From NCBI RefSeq assembly GCF_003332305.1, contig NZ_QOIO01000021.1, forward strand, positions 39,699-103,698: a stretch of DNA of 64,000 nucleotides, read 5' to 3'. Positions 50,936 through 59,840 of this stretch are shown piece by piece. Made by a program: the position numbers and the translations under genes. The stretch comes from Microvirga aerophila. Its GTDB lineage: Bacteria; Pseudomonadota; Alphaproteobacteria; Rhizobiales; Beijerinckiaceae. A model generated the notes under the pieces. It saw nothing but the letters and a program-made list of their open reading frames with translations. It had not been told where the DNA came from and made no database searches. Numbering within the stretch: position 1 is the stretch's first letter; the number at the start of each line of letters is the position of its first letter.

Positions 50936-51987
50936 CGTGTCCTCGGGTCGAGCAGGCGATAAAGCAAATCGGACACCAGATTGAGAAGCACGAAGACGGC
51001 GCCGATGACGAGCGTGCCGCCGAGCACCGCATTCATATCCGCATTCTGCAGGGAATTGGTGATGTACTGGCCAAGTCCAGGCCAGGCAAAGACGGTCTCT
51101 GTAAGCACCGAGCCTTCCAAAAGGTTGGCGTAGGAGAGGGCGATCACGGTGACCAGCGGCACGGCCGCATTGCGCAAGGCATGACGCCAGATCACGCGCA
51201 TTTCCGACAGGCCCTTCACACGCGCCGCAATGACATATTCCTGAGCCAGTTCATTGAGCATGAACGAGCGGGTCATGCGGCTGATGTAGGCAAGCGAGAA
51301 ATACCCGAGAAGACAGGTGGGCAGGATGATGTGGGAGACTGCATCCCAGAATGCGTCCCACTGCCCCTGCATGGCTGTGTCGAAAAGAACGATTCCGGTG
51401 ACGGGGGTGTAGAGATACGAGTAGGTCACGTCGATCCGACCAGGCCCTGCCACCCAGCCGAGCTTGGCGTAAAACAACAGCAGCGCCATGAGGCCAAGCC
51501 AGAAGATCGGGATGGAATAGCCGACGAGGCCGAGCAGCCGCACGAGCTGATCGATGAAGGTGCCGCGCTTCACAGCCGCCAGGACGCCGAGCGGGATCCC
51601 GACGAGAGTGCCGATAACCGTGCCGAGGGTCGCCAGTTCGAGAGTCGCAGGAAAAACATTGGCGATGTCGGTCATCACCGGATTGGTGGTCAGAACCGAG
51701 TTGCCGAAATCGCCTGTCACGGCTTTCTTCAGGTAGATCCAGAACTGCTGGATCATCGGCAGGTCGAGGCCGAGTTCCTGACGGACGCGTTCATACACAT
51801 GAGGCGGAGCCCGATCGCCCACGATGGCGATGACCGGATCGATCGGCACAATGCGGCCGATGAAGAAGGTGACAGCGACCAGCCCCAGGAGCGTCGTCGC
51901 GAGGACGATGAGGAACTGCGCTATCCTTTTAAGGAAGAAGCGGAGAGCTTCATGCCCTCCGCCCCGCTGCATCGCTGCTGAAGCCAT
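50932..51987 (-). CDS. Dipeptide ABC transporter permease (DppB-like)
   Basis: 351 residues, six hydrophobic segments (first about 15-40: IAQFLIVLATTLLGLVAVTF, the classical OppB/DppB N-terminus). Signature RVRQELGLDLPMIQQF and the EAA-like LAQEYVIAARVKGLSEMRVI segment. Start ATG 51987; ATG 51972 (before QRGGG) is an alternative. Eight bases after the binding-protein stop. Confidence 0.95.
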   Translation of the reverse strand: MASAAMQRGGGHEALRFFLKRIAQFLIVLATTLLGLVAVTFFIGRIVPIDPVIAIVGDRAPPHVYERVRQELGLDLPMIQQFWIYLKKAVTGDFGNSVLTTNPVMTDIANVFPATLELATLGTVIGTLVGIPLGVLAAVKRGTFIDQLVRLLGLVGYSIPIFWLGLMALLLFYAKLGWVAGPGRIDVTYSYLYTPVTGIVLFDTAMQGQWDAFWDAVSHIILPTCLLGYFSLAYISRMTRSFMLNELAQEYVIAARVKGLSEMRVIWRHALRNAAVPLVTVIALSYANLLEGSVLTETVFAWPGLGQYITNSLQNADMNAVLGGTLVIGAVFVLLNLVSDLLYRLLDPRTR

Positions 51988-51995
51988 CGATCAGA

Positions 51996-53591
51996 TCAGT
52001 TCTTCTTTGCCTGAGCCACGCTGTTGGTGTCGAAGGATGGGCCGATGACGACACCTTCAACATTCTTGCGGGACGCCATGACTTCGATCTCCTGAAGCAT
52101 GATCACGTAGGGCCCATCATCGAGAACTGCCTGCTGCAGTTCCTTGTACATCTCGGCGCGCTTCTCGGCATCCTTCTCGAGAACGGCGGCGCGGGTCTTT
52201 GCCGTGAGCGGGCCCGGATCCCAGGCATTGCGCCAGGAGAGGGGCTTGGCCTTGGCATTGTCCGAGTTGTCGTCGTTGGCCGCAAATGTGTCCGCATTGG
52301 TGTTCGGATCCTGATAGTCCGCGCCCCAGCGTCCGATATAGATGTCGTGCCGGCGTTCGCGATACTTGGTCAGGGTCTGCTTGCCGTCACCCGGGATGAT
52401 TTCGAGCTTCACGCCAGCCTGTGCGAAGGTTTGCTGGATCGCCTGAGCCATACCGGTGGTGTCAGCGGTCGAACGGGTATCCATCGTAACCGTGAAACCG
52501 TCCTTCAAGCCGGCCTTCTCCAGCAGCTCCTTGGCCTTAGCGACATCAAGCTTGTAGGGGTTGTCGTTGACGGCGCCCAGGAAGCCCTTGGGCAGGAAGG
52601 CTTGGTGCACCTCGCCCTTGCTCTTCATGATCGTGTCGGCAATGGCGGAGTAGTCGACAAGATACTTCAGGGCCTTGCGAACTTCGGGCTTAGCGAGGGT
52701 CGGGTTCTTCTGGTTCAAGCCCAGATACCAGACGCCGCCTTTCGGGCCGGAATCGATCTTGATGTCCGCGCTCTTCGAAACGGCTGCCAGCTCTTCAGGG
52801 TTCAGGTTGCGGGCGATGTCAACGTCGCCCTTTTCGAGCAGGAGACGCTGTGTCGCCGTTTCCTTGATGTGACGGTAGATCACGCGGGCGAGAGGAGCCT
52901 TCTTGTCATAGTTCGGGTTGCGCTCAAGCACCACGACCTCGTTCGCCTTCCAGTCGCGGATCGAGAACGGGCCGGAGCCGGCATACTTGGTCTTGAGCCA
53001 GGCATAGCCCAGATCGCCCTCCTTCTCGTTCTGCAACACCAGCTTCTTGTCGACCACCGATGCGACGGTCGAGGTCAGGCAGTAGAGAACGAAGGTCGGC
53101 GCATAGGCCTTGTCGAGCTCCATGGTGAGTTCGAAAGGTCCCGTCTGCTTGATCTTGTCCTTGACGTTATCCTTCGTCAGGCCGAACTGGCCGATGATAA
53201 AGGCCGGTGACTTGTCGAGAAGGACCGCGCGCTGCAGCGAGAACGCCACGTCCTCGGCGGTGATCGGGTTGCCGGAGGCGAACTTCTTGCCTTGGCGGAT
53301 CTTGAACGTGAACGTCTTGCCGTCGGGAGACACGGACCAGGACTCGGCGACCTCGCCGTAGATCTTAGACACGTCCTTGTAGTCGTAGTTGATCAGGCGC
53401 TCATAGGTGTTGCCGGCGATCTCGGAGGTCGTGAACTCGAAGATCTCGGCCGGATCGAGCGAGATGATGTCATCGATCTGCCAGGCCTGGACCAGGGTGT
53501 CCGGCGGCGTTGCCGCCTCGACGGCCGAGAACGATGTTGCCATGGTGGCGACCATGGCGGCGGACAGGAGGAATTTCGGAAGTTGCTTCAT
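51996..53591 (-). CDS. Dipeptide ABC transporter substrate-binding protein (DppA-like)
   Basis: 531 residues, SBP_bac_5 family, with a signal peptide (cleavage near VEAATPP, about residue 25). Conserved segments: SLDPAEIFEFTTSEIAGNTYERL (in part), SPDGKTFTFKIRQGKKFASG and YLVDYSAIADTIM. The first gene of dppABCDF-M19. The 200-base gap to divergent argH should hold the promoter; no clear operator was seen. Confidence 0.95.
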   Translation of the reverse strand: MKQLPKFLLSAAMVATMATSFSAVEAATPPDTLVQAWQIDDIISLDPAEIFEFTTSEIAGNTYERLINYDYKDVSKIYGEVAESWSVSPDGKTFTFKIRQGKKFASGNPITAEDVAFSLQRAVLLDKSPAFIIGQFGLTKDNVKDKIKQTGPFELTMELDKAYAPTFVLYCLTSTVASVVDKKLVLQNEKEGDLGYAWLKTKYAGSGPFSIRDWKANEVVVLERNPNYDKKAPLARVIYRHIKETATQRLLLEKGDVDIARNLNPEELAAVSKSADIKIDSGPKGGVWYLGLNQKNPTLAKPEVRKALKYLVDYSAIADTIMKSKGEVHQAFLPKGFLGAVNDNPYKLDVAKAKELLEKAGLKDGFTVTMDTRSTADTTGMAQAIQQTFAQAGVKLEIIPGDGKQTLTKYRERRHDIYIGRWGADYQDPNTNADTFAANDDNSDNAKAKPLSWRNAWDPGPLTAKTRAAVLEKDAEKRAEMYKELQQAVLDDGPYVIMLQEIEVMASRKNVEGVVIGPSFDTNSVAQAKKN

Positions 53592-53790
53592 TGGCCAGTT
53601 CCCTTGCGGCGCTATCTGCGCCTTGCGCCGGTATGAAGGCAGATCAAAACCGACCTGTCGAGTCTATCAACTGGTTTTAAACTGGCAAACAATTCGCACG
53701 GTGCCCAACGGGCGGGCAGCGCCAATCCCGCTTGGCCTCCGGGTCTTCCTGTGGCAAAGGCTCATGGGTCTCAATCCTGGATGAAACAAC

Positions 53791-55191
53791 GTGTCCGAAG
53801 AAGCCAAGAAACCCGCTGCCAATACCATGTGGGGAGGGAGGTTCTCCTCGTCCCCGAGCGCGCTCATGGAGGCCATCAATGCCTCGATCGGGTTCGACAA
53901 GCGATTGGCGTCGCAGGACATCCAAGGCTCCATCGCACACAGCGCCATGCTGGCGAAGCAGGGCATCATCGCCGAAAGCGACCGGGATGCGATCCACGCC
54001 GGCCTCCAACGGGTGCTGGGCGAGATCGAGGGCGGCGGGTTCACCTTCTCGACGACGTTGGAAGACATCCATATGAATGTGGAAAGCCGCCTGCGCGAGA
54101 TCACTGGCGATCCGGCGGCGCGCCTGCACACGGCCCGCAGCCGCAACGATCAGGTGGCGGTTGATGTCCGCCTCTGGGTGCGCGATGCCCATGACCGCAC
54201 CGACGAGCAGCTGACGAGCCTTCTGAAGGCGCTCCTCGACAAGGCCGAGCCCCATGCGGCCACCGTCATGCCGGGCTTCACCCATCTCCAGAGCGCCCAG
54301 CCGGTCACCTTCGGTCATCATCTGATGGCCTATGTGGAGATGTTCGCGCGTGACCGCAGCCGCATCCGGGATTCCCGCAAGCGTCTGAACGAGAGCCCGC
54401 TCGGCGCAGGCGCGCTCGCCGGAACCTCCTTTCCGATCGACCGGCACATGACCGCGAAGGCGCTGGGCTTTGATGGCCCGACCCGCAATTCCCTCGACTC
54501 CGTGTCGGATCGCGACAGCATCCTGGAGTTCCTGTCTGCGGCATCGATCTGCGCCATGCACCTGTCGCGGCTGGCGGAGGAGATCATCATCTGGATGTCA
54601 GCTCCTTTCGGTTTCGTGCGCCTGCCCGATCGCTGGACCACCGGTTCGAGCATGATGCCGCAGAAGCGCAATCCGGATGCGGCGGAGCTGGTGCGCGGCA
54701 AGACTGGGCGCATCGTCGGCTCGCTCGTCGCGGTCCTGACCATGATGAAAGGCCTTCCGCTGACCTATTCCAAGGACATGCAGGAGGACAAGGAGCAGCT
54801 CTTCGACGCCGCCGACACGATCGAGATCGTGCTCGCGGCCATGACGGGCATGATCCAGGACCTGGAGCCCGTGCCGGACCGCATGGCGGCCGTCGCTGGC
54901 GCTGGTTTCTCCACGGCGACCGATCTCGCCGACTGGCTCGTGCGCAGCCTCAACATCCCGTTCCGGGATGCGCACCACGTGACGGGGCGCATCGTCTCCG
55001 AAGCGGAGAAGCGTGGCACGACGCTCGAAGATTTGCCCCTTGAGGTGATGCAGGCGGTCGAGCCTCGCATCCACCAGGGCATCTATGAGGTCCTGGGGGT
55101 GGAGAACTCGGTTCGTTCGCGGATGAGTTTTGGCGGCACCTCGCCCGTGCGGGTTGCCGAGCAGATCGCCTGGTGGCGGGAGCGGGTCTGA
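53791..55191 (+). CDS. argH: Argininosuccinate lyase
   Basis: Final step of arginine synthesis, releasing fumarate. 466 residues, fumarase/aspartase superfamily: [24 protein letters not shown] N-terminus, [16 protein letters not shown], the catalytic [20 protein letters not shown] (here listed in parts) and [14 protein letters not shown]. Start GTG 53791. Monocistronic; divergent from dppA. Confidence 0.98.
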   Translation: MSEEAKKPAANTMWGGRFSSSPSALMEAINASIGFDKRLASQDIQGSIAHSAMLAKQGIIAESDRDAIHAGLQRVLGEIEGGGFTFSTTLEDIHMNVESRLREITGDPAARLHTARSRNDQVAVDVRLWVRDAHDRTDEQLTSLLKALLDKAEPHAATVMPGFTHLQSAQPVTFGHHLMAYVEMFARDRSRIRDSRKRLNESPLGAGALAGTSFPIDRHMTAKALGFDGPTRNSLDSVSDRDSILEFLSAASICAMHLSRLAEEIIIWMSAPFGFVRLPDRWTTGSSMMPQKRNPDAAELVRGKTGRIVGSLVAVLTMMKGLPLTYSKDMQEDKEQLFDAADTIEIVLAAMTGMIQDLEPVPDRMAAVAGAGFSTATDLADWLVRSLNIPFRDAHHVTGRIVSEAEKRGTTLEDLPLEVMQAVEPRIHQGIYEVLGVENSVRSRMSFGGTSPVRVAEQIAWWRERV

Positions 55192-55235
55192 CAACCATTC
55201 GTTTTCCATAAGCGCTGGGGCCGCTTGGCCGAGGT

Positions 55236-55264
55236 CTTGATAGGCGGCCGAGCCGTCTCCATAT
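55236..55264 (+). promoter_or_regulatory. RpoH (sigma-32) type promoter of hsp20
   Basis: CTTGAT (55236-55241), 15-base spacer, CTCCATAT (55257-55264), close to the sigma-32 consensus CTTGAA-N13..15-CCCCATNT. The CTTG-to-ATAT distance is 21 bases, identical to the dnaK promoter. Start near 55271, leader of about 80 bases. Confidence 0.75.
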
Positions 55265-55352
55265 TGCCTTTAGCGTACCTGTCATGGTCGCTTGAGTGCC
55301 GCATGAGCGGGCTCAAAACCAACCGAAGTGCCTCTAACCTTGGGCTTCGAAT

Positions 55353-55787
55353 ATGTCGCGTCAGTCGCCCTTCGGGCATCCGTTTCTGTTAGGCTTCGAC
55401 GAGATCGAGCAGGCGCTCGACCGGGTCGCAAAGGCCGCCGGGGATGGATATCCTCCATATAATATCGAGCGTCTGGCCCGCACCGAGCATGCTCCCGAGC
55501 GTCTTCGGATCACCCTAGCTGTTGCGGGCTTCACCCGGGATCAGCTGGAGGTGACCCTGGAAGAAAACCAGCTCGTCATCCGGGGTCGGCAAACCGACGA
55601 CAAGACAAGGCACTTTCTGCATCGCGGCATCGCCGCTCGCCAGTTTCAGCGCGCATTCCTCCTCGTCGATGGCATGGAGGTTCTGGGGGCTGATCTGTCC
55701 AACGGACTTCTGTCGATCGATCTGGCTCGTCCGGAGCCGGAGCGGATCGTCCGCAAGATCGACATCGTGGCTCCGGACAAGGCGTGA
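55353..55787 (+). CDS. Small heat-shock protein (Hsp20/IbpA type)
   Basis: 144 residues: alpha-crystallin domain at about 38-130 with RITLAVAGFTRDQLEVTLEENQL and the terminal DLARPEPERIVRKIDI motif (I-x-I-like IDI). Holdase that binds unfolding proteins. Start ATG 55353 lacks a strong ribosome site; the leader can fold into a TTGAG-CCGC hairpin (55289-55314) and a CGAAG/CTTCG hairpin close to the start, so a thermosensor is possible. Coupled to the DUF1150 gene downstream. Confidence 0.93.
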   Translation: MSRQSPFGHPFLLGFDEIEQALDRVAKAAGDGYPPYNIERLARTEHAPERLRITLAVAGFTRDQLEVTLEENQLVIRGRQTDDKTRHFLHRGIAARQFQRAFLLVDGMEVLGADLSNGLLSIDLARPEPERIVRKIDIVAPDKA

Positions 55788-55810
55788 CGACATCCGCAAA
55801 GGAGAGGACC

Positions 55811-56065
55811 ATGAACCACAATAACGATTTTCCCCTCAACCCGACGGAACTCGCGGCTTTGGGCGAGGGCCAGATGGCCTACGTGAAGCCCCTGCGCTCG
55901 GACGATGTCGCAAGACTCTTCCCCCAGGCTCCGAAGATCCAGCCGGGATTGCAGCTTTTCGCTCTCCTGTCCGCCAGCGGCGAGCCGATCGTCCTGACCG
56001 ACACCCGCGACGCGGCGGTGGCGAATGCCTGGGCCCACGACCTCGAGACGGTGAGCCTGCATTAA
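55811..56065 (+). CDS. DUF1150 family protein
   Basis: 84 residues from ATG 55811, preceded by AGGAGAGG. DUF1150 is a small alphaproteobacterial family commonly encoded immediately after hsp20; the NPTELAALGEGQMAYVKPL N-terminus and LFALLSASGEPIVLTDTRDAA (in part) are typical. Function unknown; presence downstream of hsp20 suggests a stress role. A GTG at 55784 overlapping the hsp20 stop would extend it but has no ribosome site. Confidence 0.9.
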   Translation: MNHNNDFPLNPTELAALGEGQMAYVKPLRSDDVARLFPQAPKIQPGLQLFALLSASGEPIVLTDTRDAAVANAWAHDLETVSLH

Positions 56066-56069
56066 AGTC

Positions 56070-56107
56070 CGGATCCCAAAAGCGGTGACCACCACTTTTG
56101 GGATCCG
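56070..56107. repeat. Palindromic repeat between convergent genes
   Basis: 13-base stem CGGATCCCAAAAG (56070-56082) and CTTTTGGGATCCG (56095-56107) with the inner loop CGGTGACCACCA. The GATCCCAAAAGCGGTG-type palindrome is a dispersed Rhizobiales intergenic element. It serves both strands: A/T tracts flanking the loop make it a plausible bidirectional terminator for DUF1150 and the hydrolase gene. Confidence 0.75.
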
Positions 56108-56114
56108 CCTTCTC

Positions 56115-56879
56115 TCAAGCAATCGCCTCGATTGCCTGGATCAATCGCTCAAGATCCTCCGGGCGGGAGAGGCGGTGGTCCCCATCCTTGATGAGCGTCA
56201 GGGACACGCTGTCCCCCGGCAGATGCTCAACGAGTTGGAGCGCATGGCTCCAAGGTACATCCGGATCTTCCATCCCCTGAAGAATATGGACGGGGCAGCC
56301 TGTCTGAACGGGCCGGCCAAAAAGCAGGTGGCTGCGCCCGTCTTCGATCAGTTTCTTGGTGATAGGGTAGGGCTCTTCCGGCGAATAGGCGGATGGTCGG
56401 TGATAAACACCGGTTTCCTCCACGGTTTTCCTGATCTCCTCCGGGAAGCGGTCCCACATCAGCCGCTCGGTCATGTCCACCGCAGGGGCAATCAGGATAA
56501 TGCCGGCCGGAGCCAGATCAGGGCGGGTTTCCGTCAGGCGCCGCGCCGCCAGAAGGGAAATCCAGCCTCCCATGGATGAGCCGACCAGGATAGGGCGGCT
56601 CGTGACAAAGCCTTCCATGACGCTGACGGTCTCCTCGAGCCAGCGGGAAATCGTTCCTGCCTCGAAGGCGCCTTCCGACTCCCCGTGACCGCTATAGTCG
56701 AAGCGCAGGAAAGCCCGCCCGGTTCGCTCCGCCCATTCGTCGATCACGGCCGCCTTGGTGGAGCGCATGTCGGACTTGAAGCCGCCGAGCCAGACCACTG
56801 GCGGGCCCTTGCCGTCCCGTGACAGAACAGCAATGTGACGCGCATCAGGCCCCTGGCCCACACTATGACTTTGCGGCAT
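56115..56879 (-). CDS. Alpha/beta hydrolase
   Basis: 254 residues. Nucleophile elbow GSSMGGWISLLAARRL (Ser near 107), oxyanion GGFKSDMRSTKA near residue 35, GHGES motif FDYSGHGESEGAF, Asp in MEDPDVPW and His in DGDHRLSRPEDL. Likely a serine esterase or peptidase of the BAAT/S9-like group; the substrate cannot be deduced. It is divergent from the GT4 gene. Confidence 0.9.
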   Translation of the reverse strand: MPQSHSVGQGPDARHIAVLSRDGKGPPVVWLGGFKSDMRSTKAAVIDEWAERTGRAFLRFDYSGHGESEGAFEAGTISRWLEETVSVMEGFVTSRPILVGSSMGGWISLLAARRLTETRPDLAPAGIILIAPAVDMTERLMWDRFPEEIRKTVEETGVYHRPSAYSPEEPYPITKKLIEDGRSHLLFGRPVQTGCPVHILQGMEDPDVPWSHALQLVEHLPGDSVSLTLIKDGDHRLSRPEDLERLIQAIEAIA

Positions 56880-56978
56880 GGTAACTCATCCTCAACTGCT
56901 TTAACGCAACGCTTTGCGCATGATTCGACCAAAAAGGCTCTTGATTCTGTGAGTTTTTCAACGCGACCTGGCGGAGGG

Positions 56979-58193
56979 ATGGCCTTTCCGACCTCCCAGT
57001 TCCATCCGCTGGCAGGTCGAACCATCCTCCAGATCATTCCCGAACTTGAGGCCGGTGGCGCCGAGCGCACCACGGTCGACATTGCCGAGGGCCTAGCTCA
57101 TCTCGGCGCGCGCGCCCTCGTGGCGACGGAAGGTGGGCGTCTCGTGGGCGAGCTCCAGGCCAAGGGCGGCGTCTGGATTCCCTTCCCGGCCGCGACCAAG
57201 AACCCTTTCTCCATGGTGGTCAACGTACGCAGGCTTGCCCGGATCTGCCATAACGAGGGCGTGGCCTTGATTCACGCACGCTCCCGGGCTCCCGCCTGGG
57301 TGGCGCTGGGGGCGGCCCGCTCCCTCAACATTCCTTTCGTGACCACGTATCACGGTTCCTATGCGGGCCGCTCGTCCGTGAAGGTTCTGTATAATTCTGT
57401 CATGGCTCGCGGCGATACGGTCATCGCCAATTCCCATTATACCGGCGATCTGATCCGCTCCCTCTATCCGCAGGCCAGCGAGCGGGTCCGGGTCATCCAC
57501 CGGGGAACCGACTTTTCGGTGTTCTCTCCCTCGGCGATCGCGCCGGATCGGGTCGAGGCGTTGAGGCGGTCTTGGAATGTGGCGCCCCATGAGCGCGTCG
57601 TCCTCCTGGCAGCCCGTTTGACTGGCTGGAAAGGTCAGAGGGTTCTGATCGAGGCAGCCGCCAAGCTGCGCGACGCGGGTGTTACGGACGTGGCCTATAT
57701 CCTGGCCGGCGATCCCCAGGGTAGGGATTCCTACGTGCGCGATCTTGACGGAATGATCGAGGCCAAGAAGCTCGAGGGGATCGTGCGCCGGGTCGGGCAC
57801 TGCACCGACATGCCGGCCGCCTTCCTGGCCGCCTCGCTGGTGACCGTCCCGTCCACGGAACCGGAAGCCTTTGGCCGCTCGGCCGTGGAGGCCCAGGCCA
57901 TGGGGACCCCGGTCGTCGTCTCGGATCTGGGAGCCGTTCCCGAAACCGTCCTGTCTCCGCCTGCGGTCGCGCCCCATGAGCGGACGGGGTGGCGGATCTC
58001 GCCCGGAGACGCGGATGCCCTGGCCCAGGCGCTCGGCGAGGCGCTCGGCCTTGGAGCCAGCGCCAGGATAGCCCTCGGGGCGCGGGCAAGAGCCCATGTG
58101 GAGCAACACTTCTCGCTGGAACGGATGGTATCGAGCACCCTCGATGTCTATTCTGCCCAGCTTGAAGGGCGTTTCCCACGCAGAACAAGTTGA
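56979..58193 (+). CDS. Glycosyltransferase family 4
   Basis: 404 residues, GT-B fold: N-terminal acceptor domain with LQIIPELEAGGAERTTVDIAE near the start, C-terminal nucleotide-sugar domain with VLLAARLTGWKGQRVLIEAA and the EPEAFGRSAVEAQAMGTPVV motif (the E-x7-E type). Probably acts at the inner membrane in surface polysaccharide or LPS core assembly, reading a UDP/GDP sugar; acceptor unknown. ATG 56979 directly abuts GGAGGG, so GTG 56949 might be the real start. Confidence 0.88.
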   Translation: MAFPTSQFHPLAGRTILQIIPELEAGGAERTTVDIAEGLAHLGARALVATEGGRLVGELQAKGGVWIPFPAATKNPFSMVVNVRRLARICHNEGVALIHARSRAPAWVALGAARSLNIPFVTTYHGSYAGRSSVKVLYNSVMARGDTVIANSHYTGDLIRSLYPQASERVRVIHRGTDFSVFSPSAIAPDRVEALRRSWNVAPHERVVLLAARLTGWKGQRVLIEAAAKLRDAGVTDVAYILAGDPQGRDSYVRDLDGMIEAKKLEGIVRRVGHCTDMPAAFLAASLVTVPSTEPEAFGRSAVEAQAMGTPVVVSDLGAVPETVLSPPAVAPHERTGWRISPGDADALAQALGEALGLGASARIALGARARAHVEQHFSLERMVSSTLDVYSAQLEGRFPRRTS

Positions 58194-58310
58194 CTTCGGG
58201 CGTTTTTGCGCGAAATGTCAGATTATTCGTGGCATTAGTTGAGCAGACATCAGCAGACCCTATCAGGGGCCGCCGGTCTCAACTGAGCCCTTAAACAGGA
58301 GATACGAGCC

Positions 58311-58853
58311 ATTCGCCGACCAATGAGACCCATGCCGGTGCCGCAAAAGGACGGACCGCGCGCCAACCGAGACATTCGCGGCGTCCGCGAAGTGCAGTTG
58401 ATCGATGACACCGGGCAGAATCGCGGAGTGATGGCTTTCTTTGATGCCCTCCGGATTGCCGAAGACGCTGGTCTCGATCTCGTGGAGATTTCGCCCAACG
58501 CCACTCCACCCGTCTGCAAGATCCTCGATTACGGCAAATACCGCTTTCTTGAGCAGAAAAAGGCCAACGAGGCCCGCAAGAAGCAGAAGACCGTCGAGGT
58601 CAAGGAAGTCAAACTGCGTCCGGGCATCGATGATCACGATTACGACGTCAAGATGCGGGCCATGAAGGGCTTCTTCGAGGAAGGCAACAAGGTCAAGATT
58701 ACCCTGCGCTTCCGCGGCCGCGAGATGGCGCACCAGGATCTCGGCTTGAAGGTTCTGGACCGGGTCAAGTCCGATGTGGGCGATCTCGCTAAGGTCGAGC
58801 AGGAGCCGAATTTCGAGGGCCGTCAGGTCGTCATGGTCCTGGCCCCGCGCTAA
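58311..58853 (+). CDS. infC: Translation initiation factor IF-3 (ATT start)
   Basis: Prevents 50S joining and checks the initiator tRNA/codon match. 180 residues from ATT 58311. N-terminal and C-terminal IF-3 domains: [64 protein letters not shown] (58297-58301) sits nine bases before ATT but 21 before the ATG at 58323. The ATT start gives MRRPMRP, like other alphaproteobacterial IF-3 proteins. ATT is the classic autoregulatory infC start. First of the infC-rpmI-rplT-pheST block. Confidence 0.93.
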   Translation: MRRPMRPMPVPQKDGPRANRDIRGVREVQLIDDTGQNRGVMAFFDALRIAEDAGLDLVEISPNATPPVCKILDYGKYRFLEQKKANEARKKQKTVEVKEVKLRPGIDDHDYDVKMRAMKGFFEEGNKVKITLRFRGREMAHQDLGLKVLDRVKSDVGDLAKVEQEPNFEGRQVVMVLAPR

Positions 58854-58878
58854 GGCTGCGCTTTCGGGTTGGAATTCT

Positions 58879-58911
58879 TGGCCGCTGGGTGTCCGGCGGC
58901 CATTGCTTTTT
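58879..58911 (+). terminator. Terminator/attenuator after infC
   Basis: Seven-base stem TGGCCGC (58879-58885) and GCGGCCA (58896-58902), ten-base loop, followed by TTGCTTTTT. 26 bases past the infC stop, before rpmI. Confidence 0.7.
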
Positions 58912-59053
58912 GGGCGGCCTTCTGCCATAAGCCGCCCTTCATCAAACCGCCCGGCTGATTAAGGGCTGCCGTGGCGGTTTGTTTTGCTCATAGCAGCAAT
59001 GAAAAGGCCAAAGGGCGGCTCGCCGCCCCGATGCCTGTCCAAAGGAGAGCAAA
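58912..59053 (+). promoter_or_regulatory. Structured leader of rpmI
   Basis: Three more hairpins precede rpmI: GGGCGGC/GCCGCCC (58912-58918 with 58931-58937), AAACCGCC/GGCGGTTT (58944-58951 with 58973-58980, followed by GTTTTGC) and GGGCGGC-TC-GCCGCCC (59013-59028). AAAGGAG then leads to the rpmI ATG. In E. coli and Bacillus the rpmI-rplT mRNA is controlled by L20 binding its leader; this structured leader is a candidate for similar control, not proof of it. Confidence 0.5.
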
Positions 59054-59254
59054 ATGCCCAAGCTAAAGACGAAGTCGGGCGCGAAAAAGCGCTTCAAGAT
59101 CACCGGCACCGGAAAGGTCGTTTACGCCCAGGCCGGTAAGCGCCACGGGATGATCAAGCGGACCAACAAGCAGATCCGCAACCTGCGCGGCACCACGACC
59201 ATGTTCGAGGGTGATGCGTACAACGTGAAGAAGTACTTCCTGCCTAACGGCTAA
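59054..59254 (+). CDS. rpmI: 50S ribosomal protein L35
   Basis: 66 residues, basic, with the family sequence [20 protein letters not shown] and [18 protein letters not shown] component of the large subunit. AAAGGAGAG upstream. Typical rpmI-rplT pair, 39 bases before rplT. Confidence 0.98.
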   Translation: MPKLKTKSGAKKRFKITGTGKVVYAQAGKRHGMIKRTNKQIRNLRGTTTMFEGDAYNVKKYFLPNG

Positions 59255-59293
59255 GGCGGTCTCTCACATCCCGGATTTTGAAGGAGTTTTTCT

Positions 59294-59665
59294 ATGGCCC
59301 GCGTTAAACGGGGCGTTACCGCCCACGCCAAGCACAAGAAGGTTCTGAAGGCCGCCAGGGGTTTCTACGGCCGCCGCAAGAACACGATCCGTATCGCCAA
59401 GCAGGCGGTCGAGAAGAGCATGCAGTATGCTTACCGCGACCGTAAGAACAAGAAGCGCGTTTTCCGCGCTCTCTGGATCCAGCGCCTCAACGCTGCTGTC
59501 CGCCTGCACGGCCTGACCTATTCCCGATTTATCGACGGTCTCGGCAAGGCTGGGATCGAGGTGGATCGCAAGGTCCTGTCCGAAATGGCCATCCACGAGC
59601 CGGCTGCTTTCGCCGCTTACGTGGAGCGCGCCAAGGCTTCGCTGCCGCAGCAGCAGGCCGCCTAA
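59294..59665 (+). CDS. rplT: 50S ribosomal protein L20
   Basis: 123 residues: [39 protein letters not shown] and [20 protein letters not shown] are diagnostic. Binds 23S rRNA early in assembly and is the translational regulator of its operon in other bacteria. Followed at 59680-59708 by a CGGCGCGG/CCGCGCCG hairpin without a T-run. Confidence 0.98.
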   Translation: MARVKRGVTAHAKHKKVLKAARGFYGRRKNTIRIAKQAVEKSMQYAYRDRKNKKRVFRALWIQRLNAAVRLHGLTYSRFIDGLGKAGIEVDRKVLSEMAIHEPAAFAAYVERAKASLPQQQAA

Positions 59666-59679
59666 GGACAACCTGGCTT

Positions 59680-59708
59680 CGGCGCGGCTGGTTCAACCAA
59701 CCGCGCCG
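59680..59708 (+). terminator. Hairpin between rplT and pheS
   Basis: CGGCGCGG-C-TGGTT (59680-59693) faces AACCA-A-CCGCGCCG (59695-59708), one C-A mismatch, one-base loop. No T-run follows, so it may be a processing site or weak terminator in the 175-base gap. Confidence 0.5.
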
Positions 59709-59840
59709 GCCCCATTCCCGCTTCCGAGACCATCCGCGCCGACGGCTTTTCAGGCTGTCGATGGCCTTTTTGCGGCTCGGTAGGCTTGACGGTTCCCGCG
59801 CCGCGCATCACTCAAGCGCTTGCATCTGGGCAAGGGACCG

